64,000 nucleotides of DNA. Origin: SAR324 cluster bacterium (GTDB taxonomy: Bacteria; SAR324; NAC60-12). The stretch is from contig JANQJU010000027.1 of NCBI GenBank assembly GCA_028281495.1, positions 60,946-124,945 of the forward strand, in the 5' to 3' direction. The notes below the pieces were generated by a model. It searched no databases and was not told the origin of the DNA. It saw only the letters and a list, made by a program, of their open reading frames with translations. Made by a program: the position numbers and the translations under genes. This document shows, piece by piece, positions 10,316 to 19,917 of the stretch (position 1 is the first letter of the stretch; each line of letters opens with the position of its first letter).

Positions 10316-13300
10316 TTAGGTCGAAGACTCAGGTTGCAGTGAAGCCAAGGCCGGTGCTGACAAAAGAATGCTGGAAGCTTCTTTTGCAAATTGATCCAAG
10401 TTCACCTCGGTTCGGGTGGGCAAACCATATTGCGATAAGGCGTCCAAAATACCACTACGGTTGGCATTACTCGCGATCTGGCTCAGGTCATCAAATGCTT
10501 GTTTGCTATCTTCAATCACATCCACGATGTCGATTTCCCCCCAAGTAGCTACCGTCTCTGTTTGAGGATCAAACAACAACACACTGACAGGGACTGAAAA
10601 AGTATGGTCTGCCTGAGGCGAAGGCGGGAGGATCTGGAATCCTGTCACCACATTGCTCAATGTGGTTTGGCTGCTGGTATCTGGAGTCTTGCTTTGGGAC
10701 CAGAGGGCTTTGGGAACATTGCCCATAATCGGAATGAGTATGACATCGGAGGCCGGGTAGGGCGTCCCTTCGCGGGTCAGGGTTACGGTTTGCGTCGATC
10801 TGAGGCTGCCATTGACAATCCCCATGGGCCCGACGCCCACGTTTGTATTGGCCGCCAAAGGCACTAAGTTGCCATTGTCGTCTTGAGGGGTGGAAGCATC
10901 CACTGCATCCCCGGCGTGGGGCGGGTTGTAATAGGCTTCGGTGGTGGGAAACACCGAAGTGGTTTGCAATGCAAAGGTCTGAGGGGCAATAACCCAAACC
11001 GGATGAAACGTTCCGGAAGTCGAAGCGGAAACCGTGGTGAGATTTTTTAATACCCCTCCTGTCGCCTGGACGGATACTAAGGTGGTTGTATTGCCAGAAG
11101 ACGAATTAGCCCTAGCAAGGTTCGCTTGCGGTGCAGCATGAGAACTGGGTAAAAACGCGTTCTCAAACTCGGTCCAATCCAAATCGGGCGGTTTGGGGGG
11201 GCTGCTGGAACCGAAGGGAATGGTGAATGAGACGATGTAAAGATCGATTTTTGCGGTTCCTCCAAAGGCGGGTCCCCAAAAATTGGCATCCACTCCCACA
11301 CTGATCGTGATGGTTGTGTGAACGAACAAGAAGTCGAGAGTGACCGACACACCGATGTTCACCCCCACCTGAGCCCTATACATGAAGGGTTCCCATTCAA
11401 TGAGGAAATTCAACTCTGCATCAAACCAAGCCTTGATGGGTCCGGTATGAAATGTGGCAGAGATCGACCCGCCTGCCATGAATGCAGACGGTGTCAAAGC
11501 AAAATACACTCCGCCAACGACCTGCAAATCGTCACTGATCTTCCAATTCAATCCCAATCGCGGTACCTGCGGGTAAAAATCAGGCACCTGAAAGTAGGGG
11601 CTATACCCCCCCAGGGTCACCACAAAATTTCCAGCATGCTCTCCCGAAAACCACGTATAAAAGGCAAATCCTCCGGTCAGCCGACACGACGTGGAAAAGA
11701 TATACGACTGCGGCGTCAGCTCCGCTCCAATGGCCAGCAGACCTTTGGCAGGATCCAAGGAGGCTTCTAGCCCCATTTGCACATAAGCAATGGGATCCGA
11801 CGCTCCTTTGGGAAACGAAGCCGCAGACAATCCCAACACAGCCACCTCAAATTGAGTTCCAAACTCCGCCGTGACTAAAGCAAAGGAGTGAATCATCTCA
11901 AAGGAAGTGAATTGGACTCCAGCCGCGAACCAATCTTCTCCATTTTCAGGCTGGATCACTGTTTCTAATTGCTGAAGTGCTTTTTTAGGATCGTTGCCCG
12001 AAAAAGGGCTGCTGTCGCTAGAAGCTCCTTGCACTAAAGGGAATTGGGCCACCTTATCCAAACTGGGAAGACTCAACTGCTGATTGTAGCCAAACCCAGC
12101 GGCAACCCCGGTGACAAAAAAGAATGGAGGCCCTCCTAAAGGCGCATCCAACATACCGAAGATGAACAGAGATGTGTTCCCCTGTGAATCATCTCCAAAA
12201 AAACCCAACGCTTCGATGCTGAACGGGCCTCCCTTGATCAACACGTCGCCCGCATAGCCGACTGATTGGCCAGTTGTGTCCTCTAAAAACGCTCCAGAGA
12301 GGTCCAAAGATGGCTCATGCAACGATACATCAAACCCTGACAAGGACAATGTGGTCCCCTGAAGGGGGTCTTGTGCATGGATATGTACAGCCAACCCTTG
12401 GAATACCATCTCCAAAGCCGACAAATTTACAGAAGCATCGATAGCAAATTCGACGGTACGGCTCTTGTCGTTCCACCCCACCCCGTATTGCTGGATCTGC
12501 AAAGGGCCGAAAGCCCGTTGCACGGTCAACCAAATGGGGTTCGTCACAATGATGTTTTTATCGTTGTATAGAAAACCGTTGAAGGCGTGAGGGGTGGCAT
12601 CGGGACTATAAGCAACGGCAAAAGAAAAAGGCTTGTTTGCAGAGGGCTGAGATGATTGATCCCCTGTGGAACCTTTTATCAAACTCTGCACAGGAGGGTT
12701 GCTATCTGAACTCGAATTTACGGTAGCGTTGATTGGTATGGTGAATTGATCCACGCCCAATCCGGCTCCCAAAATCACCTTGTTGGTACTCTGTGTTGTC
12801 AGCTTGGCGTAAAGCCGAGGGTTCACTGAGTTGAATGTAAACCCTGAATGATTGAAGACTGGCTGTGGTTTATTATCCGTTGTGGGTTTGCCCGTCAGAT
12901 TGATGCCAACGCTGATCAAGTCGAGTTCGGGAGCGAAATCGACCGAATCGGAATCGGAAAGGGTGATCAAAAATAGATAAATGCCAGGGGCGATCGAACT
13001 GCCGGTCCACTTTTGAGAATCATCATCGCCGATCATGTCAGCGCCTAGTTGCAGAGTGGGTTGGATTGAAGCGGTGGCAGGTAAATCTATATTGGGGACC
13101 GTCAACTGCAACCCATAGGCGGTGGTCCCCTTCGAGACCGTTTGGCTGGCTACCTTGAGCGCACCTTGATACTGCCCCTGTCCAAAGGTCACCAAGGTGA
13201 CGCCTTTGAGCCCCTTCAAAAAGGGACTGAGGAACTGAGCAAAATGAATGGAGGTGATGTTTTTTAGGTTGTTGTAAGTATAGGTTGCGGGATCACCACT

Positions 13301-14062
13301 GGCCTTCAATACGTTCCAAGTCGTTAAGATCCCACCAGGGGTGATAGCGGTTCCCGCAATTTTATAATTGAGCCAGTCGCTCATGGCTCCCAACACGGTG
13401 TTGACGGCACTGAGACCCGATTGTTGCTCCAACTCTTCCAGTGTTATCAAAATCGGATCGCCACTTTGAGGCAAGAAAAAAAAATCGACAGAGGGTTTCC
13501 AAGAATGGCTTTCTGTGAATGTGAGATTCACCCGGGCTCCCTTGCAGACTACCGTTTTATTGGAAGGTTCCGTGTAGCTGAAGGTTTTTGAGGTCAGAAT
13601 CATATCCAACTGAACGAGTGCTTCTCCATTCTCCCAGAAATACGACACCCCGGTGTCTTGCATCGTCACCAGTGGAATCTGGAGCGAAGGGGTGACTTTG
13701 ACCTGCGAAAAATCGAATTCCTTTTGCATCCCCACTCCCAATACGAGTGACGTGTCCGTTCCGCTGGACGGTTTCGTCTCCTCAATCAGGAGGAATACGT
13801 TTTTAGAAGGGCTGCCGGGAAACAAGTACCAATTCCCTCCTAAAGGACTGGTTTGAGAGGTGCCCAGCAATTCTCCTAAAAAGCCCGCTAAAATATGCCG
13901 TTTCGTTCCATCTGTGGGGATTTGCTGTAATGCAGTCAATGGGTCCTGAAACCAATCAAGATTGAGCTGATAATTGCTTCCTGATTTGGAAATCAAGCCA
14001 ATCAAAGTTCCCAGTTTCTCTAAAAGCGCTTCATCGATGGGAAAAGTTGCGTCGCTAAGCAT
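10316..14062 (-). CDS. DUF6603-like 1248-aa protein, first gene of the operon
   Basis: A 1248-residue protein with AAGGAAGG just before its ATG. It has a short helical N terminus (about 1-60), long beta-rich stretches, then two blocks that I recall as hallmarks of DUF6603 proteins: GGPPFFFVTGVAAGFGYN near residue 640, and PRLGLNWKISDDLQVVGGVY followed by ALTPSAFMAGG at about 838-870, then AWFDAELNFLIEW. The last ~290 residues are low-complexity and beta-rich. There is no signal peptide. The repeated amphipathic strands and Gly/aromatic pattern resemble a beta-barrel or beta-solenoid surface. No enzymatic motif is visible. It is the promoter-proximal gene of the four-gene operon. Confidence 0.8.
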   Translation of the reverse strand: MLSDATFPIDEALLEKLGTLIGLISKSGSNYQLNLDWFQDPLTALQQIPTDGTKRHILAGFLGELLGTSQTSPLGGNWYLFPGSPSKNVFLLIEETKPSSGTDTSLVLGVGMQKEFDFSQVKVTPSLQIPLVTMQDTGVSYFWENGEALVQLDMILTSKTFSYTEPSNKTVVCKGARVNLTFTESHSWKPSVDFFFLPQSGDPILITLEELEQQSGLSAVNTVLGAMSDWLNYKIAGTAITPGGILTTWNVLKASGDPATYTYNNLKNITSIHFAQFLSPFLKGLKGVTLVTFGQGQYQGALKVASQTVSKGTTAYGLQLTVPNIDLPATASIQPTLQLGADMIGDDDSQKWTGSSIAPGIYLFLITLSDSDSVDFAPELDLISVGINLTGKPTTDNKPQPVFNHSGFTFNSVNPRLYAKLTTQSTNKVILGAGLGVDQFTIPINATVNSSSDSNPPVQSLIKGSTGDQSSQPSANKPFSFAVAYSPDATPHAFNGFLYNDKNIIVTNPIWLTVQRAFGPLQIQQYGVGWNDKSRTVEFAIDASVNLSALEMVFQGLAVHIHAQDPLQGTTLSLSGFDVSLHEPSLDLSGAFLEDTTGQSVGYAGDVLIKGGPFSIEALGFFGDDSQGNTSLFIFGMLDAPLGGPPFFFVTGVAAGFGYNQQLSLPSLDKVAQFPLVQGASSDSSPFSGNDPKKALQQLETVIQPENGEDWFAAGVQFTSFEMIHSFALVTAEFGTQFEVAVLGLSAASFPKGASDPIAYVQMGLEASLDPAKGLLAIGAELTPQSYIFSTSCRLTGGFAFYTWFSGEHAGNFVVTLGGYSPYFQVPDFYPQVPRLGLNWKISDDLQVVGGVYFALTPSAFMAGGSISATFHTGPIKAWFDAELNFLIEWEPFMYRAQVGVNIGVSVTLDFLFVHTTITISVGVDANFWGPAFGGTAKIDLYIVSFTIPFGSSSPPKPPDLDWTEFENAFLPSSHAAPQANLARANSSSGNTTTLVSVQATGGVLKNLTTVSASTSGTFHPVWVIAPQTFALQTTSVFPTTEAYYNPPHAGDAVDASTPQDDNGNLVPLAANTNVGVGPMGIVNGSLRSTQTVTLTREGTPYPASDVILIPIMGNVPKALWSQSKTPDTSSQTTLSNVVTGFQILPPSPQADHTFSVPVSVLLFDPQTETVATWGEIDIVDVIEDSKQAFDDLSQIASNANRSGILDALSQYGLPTRTEVNLDQFAKEASSILLSAPALASLQPESST

Positions 14063-14569
14063 TGCCTTCCTTTCTCATGCTATTCGGGTGAGTGCTACTT
14101 GAGCAAATCGTGACGGGTGTCAAGAATTGAATAGAAAGTTTGTTGTCTTTAATATGATTCATGAATACTTGACTAATAGCGTGTTAGGAATGAGATACTT
14201 TCTTATCAGCAACAGGTGTACCATCTTTTTATAAAATCATAACAATATGATATTACTTATTTTATTTTGATATTATTCAACTTTGGTAATACTCAAAGGC
14301 TCACAAAAAAAACATGCCAATATTGTTTTAGATCGTTTGGGAATAAGCATTACTGAGTCTCAAAAAGAACTCATCTTTGGCTGCTTTACGACAATGAGCA
14401 AAAGATTGACACAGTAACTACTTTCAAGCGTTTGGTGTCAGATATAGGATTACTCGAAAATGGGTACTTACCCAAAAATTTGTACCTGATCTTTCCAAGG
14501 CAAAGGATTGGCATCTTGATAAAAAGCACAAGGAGAGACTCGCAGCTTCCTATACTAACGCGCCATTCC
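14063..14569. other. AT-rich spacer upstream of the large-protein operon
   Basis: About 500 bases without a convincing intact gene. On the minus strand a TTGACA (14118-14123) is followed after 17 bases by AAGTAG, a poor -10, 33 bases before the operon's first ATG; this is a weak promoter candidate. I looked for a sigma54 -24/-12 element and found none. On the plus strand near 14300-14420 one frame reads about 38 protein-like residues (GSQKKHANIVLDRLGIS and on) before a stop; it may be a relic of a regulator but is too short to name. Confidence 0.35.
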
Positions 14570-16009
14570 TCATTTCTTTAATTTGTAGCTTAAGGATTGC
14601 TGGGAGATTCCCAGAAGCCGCGCCGCAATGGTTTGATTGCCTTGGGAACGTCTCATTGCTTCTTCAATCCATTTTTGGGTCAGCAAGGAAGTGGCTTCTT
14701 TTAGAGGCAACAAGGTTTCCATGCTTTCAGGGTTCAACACAAATGGATCGAGTTCGCTATCGCGTTGCACAGGTTCAGGACGCTGAATTTGTTTGCCGAT
14801 TCTTTCGAGGAATATCTGAGAAGACAACATCTTCGAGCTATGAACGGTCATGGCATCACACACCATCGCTTCCAGTTCCCGGATGTTCCCTGGAAAATTA
14901 TAGGCTTGGAGCAAGGAAATCAATTCAGGGTGATAGGTTGGTTTCCTTTTATGGAGTTCTTGAGCTTCTCGATTGAGAAAATGATGGAGCAACAGTTCAA
15001 TGTCTTCCAACCGTTCTCGTAATGGAGGGAGATGGATATGATGGGAAATGAGGCGATAATACAAATCTTTTCGAAACGTTCCTTGGTCTTGGGCTTTCAT
15101 CAAATCCAAGTTGGTTGCTACAATAATCCGTGCATTGGATTTCCGTATTTTGTCGTCTCCGATTGCTGAAAATTCTCTTTCTTGTAAAAGGCGGAGCAGT
15201 TTAACCTGGGACATGAGATTCAAATCCCCAATTTCGTCTAAAAATAACGTGCCACCTTCTGCCATTTCGACCATCCCTTTCCGGTTCGTATCCGCCGAAG
15301 TGAATGCCCCTTTAACATGGCCAAACAACGTATCGGTAAATAACGTATCGTCAAATCCAGCAACATTAACTCCAACAAACTTCTCTTTGCGTTGGCTCAC
15401 GTTATGAATAGCTTTAGCGATCAACTCTTTACCGGTCCCGGTTTCCCCTGATATCAAAATGGGTTTCGACGTATGAGCAATTGCATCACAATACTGAAAG
15501 ATAGCGTGCATCTTGGGACTTTGTGTGATGATTCCAGCAAAGCACTCGGGCGACTCAATCCTCCCTCCTAAAAGTTGGTGGCGGAGTTTTTTGTTTTCTT
15601 TTTGCAAGTCTTCATACTCCAGCACTTTACGGACACTATTGACCAACCGTTCCTGTTCGACAGGCTTTGTAATATAATCGTAGGCTCCTAAACGCATGCA
15701 CTCCACAGCGGTTTCTAAATCTTGTTTTGCTGTGATCACAATCACAGGAATTTCTGGAAAGTTTTGTTGAATTTGCGAAAGCAGTTGGTCCCCTCGCAAA
15801 TAGGGCATCATTAGGTCTAACAGGATGACTGAGACCGAAGTCTGCGTCAGTTGTTTGAGCACCTCTCGGCTATCATAGCAGGCCAACACGTTATTAATGC
15901 CGACCGTATGAAACATGACGACCAAGCTTTTTAGGGTTGTTTTTTCATCATCTACGATGAGGATAGGCTGATTGGGAAATTTAGAGAGCTGCATGGAGGT
16001 TGTCTTCAA
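14570..16009 (-). CDS. sigma54-dependent NtrC-type response regulator
   Basis: A 479-residue cytoplasmic activator of sigma54 RNA polymerase with the standard three parts. The receiver (about 14-125) has acidic DDE at 20-22, phospho-acceptor D65 in VILLDLMMP and K115 in TKP. The AAA+ domain has Walker A GETGTGKE (188-195) and Walker B GGTLFLDEIGD (252-262). A C-terminal Fis-type helix-turn-helix ends GNQTIAARLLGISQQSLSYK. The sigma54-contact loop reads GAFTSA (234-239) instead of the canonical GAFTGA. The start overlaps the kinase stop by 29 bases (14 if the Met at residue 6 is used), so translation is probably coupled. Its targets are unknown. Confidence 0.93.
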   Translation of the reverse strand: MKTTSMQLSKFPNQPILIVDDEKTTLKSLVVMFHTVGINNVLACYDSREVLKQLTQTSVSVILLDLMMPYLRGDQLLSQIQQNFPEIPVIVITAKQDLETAVECMRLGAYDYITKPVEQERLVNSVRKVLEYEDLQKENKKLRHQLLGGRIESPECFAGIITQSPKMHAIFQYCDAIAHTSKPILISGETGTGKELIAKAIHNVSQRKEKFVGVNVAGFDDTLFTDTLFGHVKGAFTSADTNRKGMVEMAEGGTLFLDEIGDLNLMSQVKLLRLLQEREFSAIGDDKIRKSNARIIVATNLDLMKAQDQGTFRKDLYYRLISHHIHLPPLRERLEDIELLLHHFLNREAQELHKRKPTYHPELISLLQAYNFPGNIRELEAMVCDAMTVHSSKMLSSQIFLERIGKQIQRPEPVQRDSELDPFVLNPESMETLLPLKEATSLLTQKWIEEAMRRSQGNQTIAARLLGISQQSLSYKLKK

Positions 16010-17522
16010 AAGAAAATTTTAAGGTGACCATTGTACCGTTGCCGGGTGAAGAGATAAATTCCATATGACCTTGGTGTTCTTTCACAATTCCGGCAGAAAT
16101 GGAGAGTCCCAAACCGGTTCCATTCGAATCCTGTTTTGTTGTAAAAAAAGGATCACAGATTTGGTGCAGGTGATCCGGGGCGATCCCCACACCTTCATCT
16201 TCGATTTTTAGAACGACATATTCATCTTCACAAGTGGTTAGAATACGAATGCTTTTTTCGTCACTTTCCAAAGCATCACATGCATTGTGGAGAATATTAA
16301 TCACCACTTGTTCAATCCGATTTGTATCTCCTCGAAACATGGGAATGTTCTCAGCTTGGTTTACCACAAGATGTCTCGTGCTTCGTTGTAGTAGGTTCTG
16401 AAGAAGCTGCAATGCCGCGTCGACCACCTGATTGATGTCTACCATTCCTGTCAAATCAGTAGGGGTGTTCCTCGCATAGTCTTTTAAGTTTTTAACAATT
16501 TCAGAGATACGATAGCTTCCTTCTTCAATCCCTTCGATGAGGATTGGAATATTTTCTTCTGCGTAGTCTAGCGTCATCCCGTTCAGCATCATCTCATTAT
16601 TCCCTGTGTCATACGCTTTCAGATAGTAAATGGCATCCTTCCATGTTTTCTTGATAATATTGTTATTGATCCTGATGAAATTATTAGGATTGTTCACTTC
16701 ATGAGCCATCCCCGTTACCAATACTCCCAATGAAATCATTTTGTCAGCTTGCCGCAAGGACTCATAGCTTTCCTCTAACTTTTTCCTAGACAGAGACAAT
16801 TTCACAGCCATTGCTTTAAACGCATCTTCTAGGATTTTCAGCTCGGTATTCGGCGGAATTTTTGCTTGAATCTCAAAGCTTTCCAGATTGTCCAAATTCA
16901 GCTGCTCCACAGCGTTTGTTAAAGCCCCCAAAGGACGGTTTAAAAAATACCATCCGACAACTAAAAAGATCACCCACAAAGCTACCGTTTTAATGGCGGC
17001 ATTGATCATAATAAGTAAAAAACGATATTTTATTTTTTGAAGAACAACAGAATGGCTCGAATAGAGAAAGGCTGTTCCAATGTGGTGAGTTGTCCCTTCA
17101 TAATCGTACAAAATAGGAAACTGATACGAAAATAAGTTGGTATATTCCGGGACCGAAGAACGAGTTCCTTCAAGGTTTAAAGTTATGATTTCGTTCTCTT
17201 CATTGTAAAAAGTTCCAATCCCTATAATCTCTTCATCAATCTCCAATTTGACACCCACTAGGCTAGGTTGCTGGATCATACCTTGAAGAGTGGAATGCAA
17301 TTGCACGTTATCAATATACCACAAAGCTGTCGATAAGCTGGGTTGGAGAATTTCCCGAATAGATCTTAGCTCCTCTAGGGTTTCATCTTTTTCATAGTTG
17401 TATTCCACTATCATATGAAAAAGCGTCACTACCAAAGCAAAGATTAAATAAACTGCAAATACCTTTTTTAGCAGATGTAAGGTGATCGAATGCTTAAGGC
17501 CGATATCAGAAAATCGAAGCAT
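15981..17522 (-). CDS. membrane sensor histidine kinase
   Basis: A 513-residue inner-membrane kinase paired with the NtrC-type regulator it overlaps. A membrane segment near residues 20-40 (VYLIFALVVTLFHMIV) is followed by a periplasmic sensor of about 130 residues, a second membrane segment at about 175-195 and a HAMP-like linker. The H-box reads MAHEVNNPNN with the phosphorylated His near 273. The ATPase domain shows NILHNACDAL (N box), DEGVGIAPDH (G1) and GTGLGLSIS (G2). NtrB/DctB-like H-box features fit a sigma54 regulator partner. The binding protein encoded upstream may be sensed by the periplasmic domain, which is inference from context. Confidence 0.92.
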   Translation of the reverse strand: MLRFSDIGLKHSITLHLLKKVFAVYLIFALVVTLFHMIVEYNYEKDETLEELRSIREILQPSLSTALWYIDNVQLHSTLQGMIQQPSLVGVKLEIDEEIIGIGTFYNEENEIITLNLEGTRSSVPEYTNLFSYQFPILYDYEGTTHHIGTAFLYSSHSVVLQKIKYRFLLIMINAAIKTVALWVIFLVVGWYFLNRPLGALTNAVEQLNLDNLESFEIQAKIPPNTELKILEDAFKAMAVKLSLSRKKLEESYESLRQADKMISLGVLVTGMAHEVNNPNNFIRINNNIIKKTWKDAIYYLKAYDTGNNEMMLNGMTLDYAEENIPILIEGIEEGSYRISEIVKNLKDYARNTPTDLTGMVDINQVVDAALQLLQNLLQRSTRHLVVNQAENIPMFRGDTNRIEQVVINILHNACDALESDEKSIRILTTCEDEYVVLKIEDEGVGIAPDHLHQICDPFFTTKQDSNGTGLGLSISAGIVKEHQGHMEFISSPGNGTMVTLKFSFEDNLHAAL

Positions 17523-17587
17523 GAGTGCCTATGTTATTTATGATGTACTTTTGCGATTGACAAAACGAGAAGATCCAACTCACCATA

Positions 17588-18376
17588 TTAATACTCGCTG
17601 AGTGTTTCTTGATATCGGGTTTTGAAGTGAATAAACCATTTATCAATGGAGCCATCTGACTTAAGACGTTGGATGATCTGGTTCACTTGAGGAAGGAGGT
17701 ATCTGAATTTAGATTTTTTTGAGAAGGTTATATAGAAGTTTGCCTCGTGTAGGACTAAAGGAAGGATTTCCACTATATCTGCGTATCCAGTTTGCCACGC
17801 CAATTCTAGCCCAGGATACAGAGGAAATAACATGTAATCAACCCGTTCTTTTTCCAGTTGTTTGAAATTTTGAACATGGGTTTTGACTCGATCCATTTTG
17901 AGATTCGTTTTGATAAACTGATCCAACTCATCACCATAGCTTTCTCCTAAAGTGGTGGTGCCCTGTTTACCTATTAAATCTTCCCAACGATTCAAAGTAA
18001 ACCCCTTACCTTTCAATACAAAAATGACAGAAGGGTCGGTGATAAAGGGAATACTAAATTCCATGTACTGTTTTCGTTCTTCATTGAGGTACGCCGAAGT
18101 GATGATGTCCACAGTTCCGTTCTTGGCATTTTGCTGGACTCGTTTCCATGGCCCGGTGGCTTTAATCACGAAAGGAACTTGTAGCTCCGTTAAAATCGTC
18201 TTAACGAGTTCTGCAGCAACCCCAATGATTGTGCCATTTTGCTTCCACGTAATGGGGGGATAGTTGGGATGTCCAGAAACCAATAGCGTTTCTTGCGCAA
18301 CAGCAAACTGGACCGATGAAAAGAAACCTAAACCTAAAAGGATTATCGGGTGAATCAGCTTCTTTTTGTCCCACAT
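17588..18376 (-). CDS. periplasmic solute-binding protein, amino-acid (SBP_bac_3) type
   Basis: The start is taken at MWDKKKLIHPI rather than a GTG 30 bases upstream, because it gives a clean signal peptide: three lysines, a hydrophobic core and an AVA|QE cleavage site near residue 28. The mature protein opens LVSGHPNYPPITWKQNGTIIG, typical of polar amino-acid binding proteins, and contains GPWKRVQQNAKNGTVDI. No permease or ATPase gene is adjacent. Instead it lies 65 bases before a membrane kinase gene, so it may present a ligand to the sensor rather than feed a transporter. No strong ribosome site is visible. About 262 residues, normal for the family. Confidence 0.85.
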   Translation of the reverse strand: MWDKKKLIHPIILLGLGFFSSVQFAVAQETLLVSGHPNYPPITWKQNGTIIGVAAELVKTILTELQVPFVIKATGPWKRVQQNAKNGTVDIITSAYLNEERKQYMEFSIPFITDPSVIFVLKGKGFTLNRWEDLIGKQGTTTLGESYGDELDQFIKTNLKMDRVKTHVQNFKQLEKERVDYMLFPLYPGLELAWQTGYADIVEILPLVLHEANFYITFSKKSKFRYLLPQVNQIIQRLKSDGSIDKWFIHFKTRYQETLSEY

Positions 18377-18945
18377 TGGCAATTCTTGGATCAAAGGTGA
18401 GATCACAATACGTAGTATCGCAATCCCATGTATTCTGTAGGTGGCGGGTATAACATTTGGGTAGCTGCTATGAATTTGCCGCTTAATTTTAAGGTAAAAA
18501 GCAAAAAAGTCGTTATCCTCGTAAATGTTTGATGTCTTTGTACAGCAATGAAAGCTCTGTCTATTCTATAAGCAATTCAAGCCAATTCGATGTTTCGTCT
18601 AATTTTCTGCTATTGCTTTCTTTTTATATTTTTCATCATTAAGAAGTTGTGACTTGCTCAAGCTACGAGTTTCAGACGTAATGATTTCTAACGGTACGAT
18701 TTGAGAAGAATACGTGGAATGAGATATAGTATGGAAGCTCCAGATGCTAAAATGTTGTCTATAGAATATTTTTAAACCTCGTATAATACTAGAATAGAAA
18801 GTGAGAACTTCCAAAAAAACAATCGATTTTTAATAATTTCTTAGTGTGCAATACTCTTTAGCATGTTGCCAGTGACGATGAAAAGATGTGATAAATTGCT
18901 GCGTAGACTGTGAAGGTTTGATTGATTTTCACTATAAGAAGGATA
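18377..18945. other. AT-rich spacer, no gene recognised
   Basis: Very AT-rich stretch upstream of the binding-protein gene. A 71-codon minus-strand frame at 18599-18814 has an unbalanced composition, no ribosome site and no recognisable motif; I do not count it. The spacer should contain the promoter for the binding protein/kinase/regulator operon but I cannot pick a clear one. Confidence 0.4.
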
Positions 18946-19276
18946 ATGAAAGAAATTAGCAACACTCATTTATTAGGAACAATTTTTTTAGCTACTATGT
19001 ATACTTTTTGGATTTGTACGATTCCTTTTCGGTCAACAAACAAATCTTATTGAAACTAAAATAATAGATTTATCATTTAAAAGCCCAACAAAGTATAATC
19101 GAATAGCAAAAAACTGCTACCTAGAAAACGACGAAGAAAAGAATTTTTGTGCCTACAGAGATAAGAAAAATCAAAAGCATACAGGGATCGACTTCTGGTT
19201 TAAAAACTGGGGTAGAGACAAAAATACAAAAGCACTTTCTTCTAACCGTCTTTCCGCACGCCTTTTTTACCTATGA
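18946..19276 (+). pseudogene. frameshifted gene for a small exported protein
   Basis: An ATG at 18946 preceded by AAGGA opens MKEISNTHLLGTIFLATM, which looks like a signal peptide or membrane anchor but runs into a stop after 34 codons. Shifting one base around 19000-19025 enters a second frame that reads GFVRFLFGQQTNLIETK and continues with a basic, Asn/Lys-rich stretch ending FYL at 19276. The corrected product would be about 109 residues: an anchor plus an ~85-residue exported domain containing two cysteines. No family recognised. Base composition is much richer in A and T than nearby genes, suggesting horizontal origin. A sequencing error is an alternative. Confidence 0.4.
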
Positions 19277-19299
19277 ATAAATTATTTAATAGGTTTTCC

Positions 19300-19775
19300 C
19301 CAAGAGCTTAAGGATTCAGCAATCCACGCTTCACCAAGTGGAACACCACCAAGAATCCACTCGCCTTCAATATGGTCTTGTTGGAGATTTGTGACTTATT
19401 CCACACCTTGATTGGCGATACCGAAGGCATTTATGATCCAGGTCAATATAATGATCGTCTTCTACTGGGATTGAAGGGAACGATGAGTGAAGCCGAGCTG
19501 CATTTGATCAAACAACGCATGCTGGAAGGAAAACGCTCGAAAGCCTGTCGTAGAGATTTTTGGCGACAGGCTCCGATGGGATACTGGTATGATTCCTCAG
19601 GCACCATTGTCAAAGCCCCGGATGAACAAGTACAGCAGTCCATCCGATTGGCCTTTGATAGCTTTGAATAGTTACGCAGTATGGGAGCAACGCTGCGCTA
19701 TTTTGTCCAGAATGCAATTCAACTGCCCAAACGACTGTGGAGTCCTCCCCAGAAAGGCCAGTTGAGTTGGGTGGC
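19300..19775 (+). pseudogene. serine recombinase relic with internal deletion
   Basis: Two pieces of a large serine site-specific recombinase. The N-terminal piece (from about 19314) reads IQQSTLHQVEHHQESTRLQ, then the frame shifts at about 19385. The second piece reads LLEICDLFHTLIGDTEGIYD and then QYNDRLLLGLKGTMSEAELH, matching the end of the catalytic domain, and continues into the recombinase domain with GYWYDSSGTIV. Roughly the central catalytic region, including the conserved Ser/Arg region, is missing between them. A TAG at 19669 interrupts the remainder, which resumes LRSMGATLRYFV and LPKRLWSPPQKGQLSW. It cannot be active. The 3' end runs in frame into an IS982-like fragment. Confidence 0.75.
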
Positions 19776-19914
19776 CTTTGTCGATTCGACTCCCATTCAT
19801 GTGTGTCACAATCGGCGCATCCCTGCTCATAAAGTGTTCCAGGGCATGGCCCGGCGAGGGAAAAGTTCGATGGGATGGTTTTATGGCTTCAAACGGCATG
19901 TGGTCGTAAATCAA
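19776..19914 (+). mobile_element. IS982-like transposase fragment
   Basis: About 46 residues typical of IS982-family DDE transposases: FVDSTPIHVCHNRRI followed by HKVFQGMARRGKSSMGWFYG and FKRHVVVN. The first Asp (VDS) would be a catalytic residue. The fragment is fused in frame to the serine recombinase relic on its left and ends abruptly at the 3' end of the ABC-F gene. No terminal inverted repeats are recognisable. It is a recombination scar, not a functional element. Confidence 0.75.
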
Positions 19915-19917
19915 ATT

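Noticed and set aside
14063..14569. Sigma54 promoter driven by the adjacent NtrC-type regulator for the large-protein operon
   Set aside because: No GG-N10-GC element with the right spacing was found on the minus strand.
18599..18814. 71-codon minus-strand frame
   Set aside because: Skewed AT-rich composition, no ribosome site, no domain; looks random.
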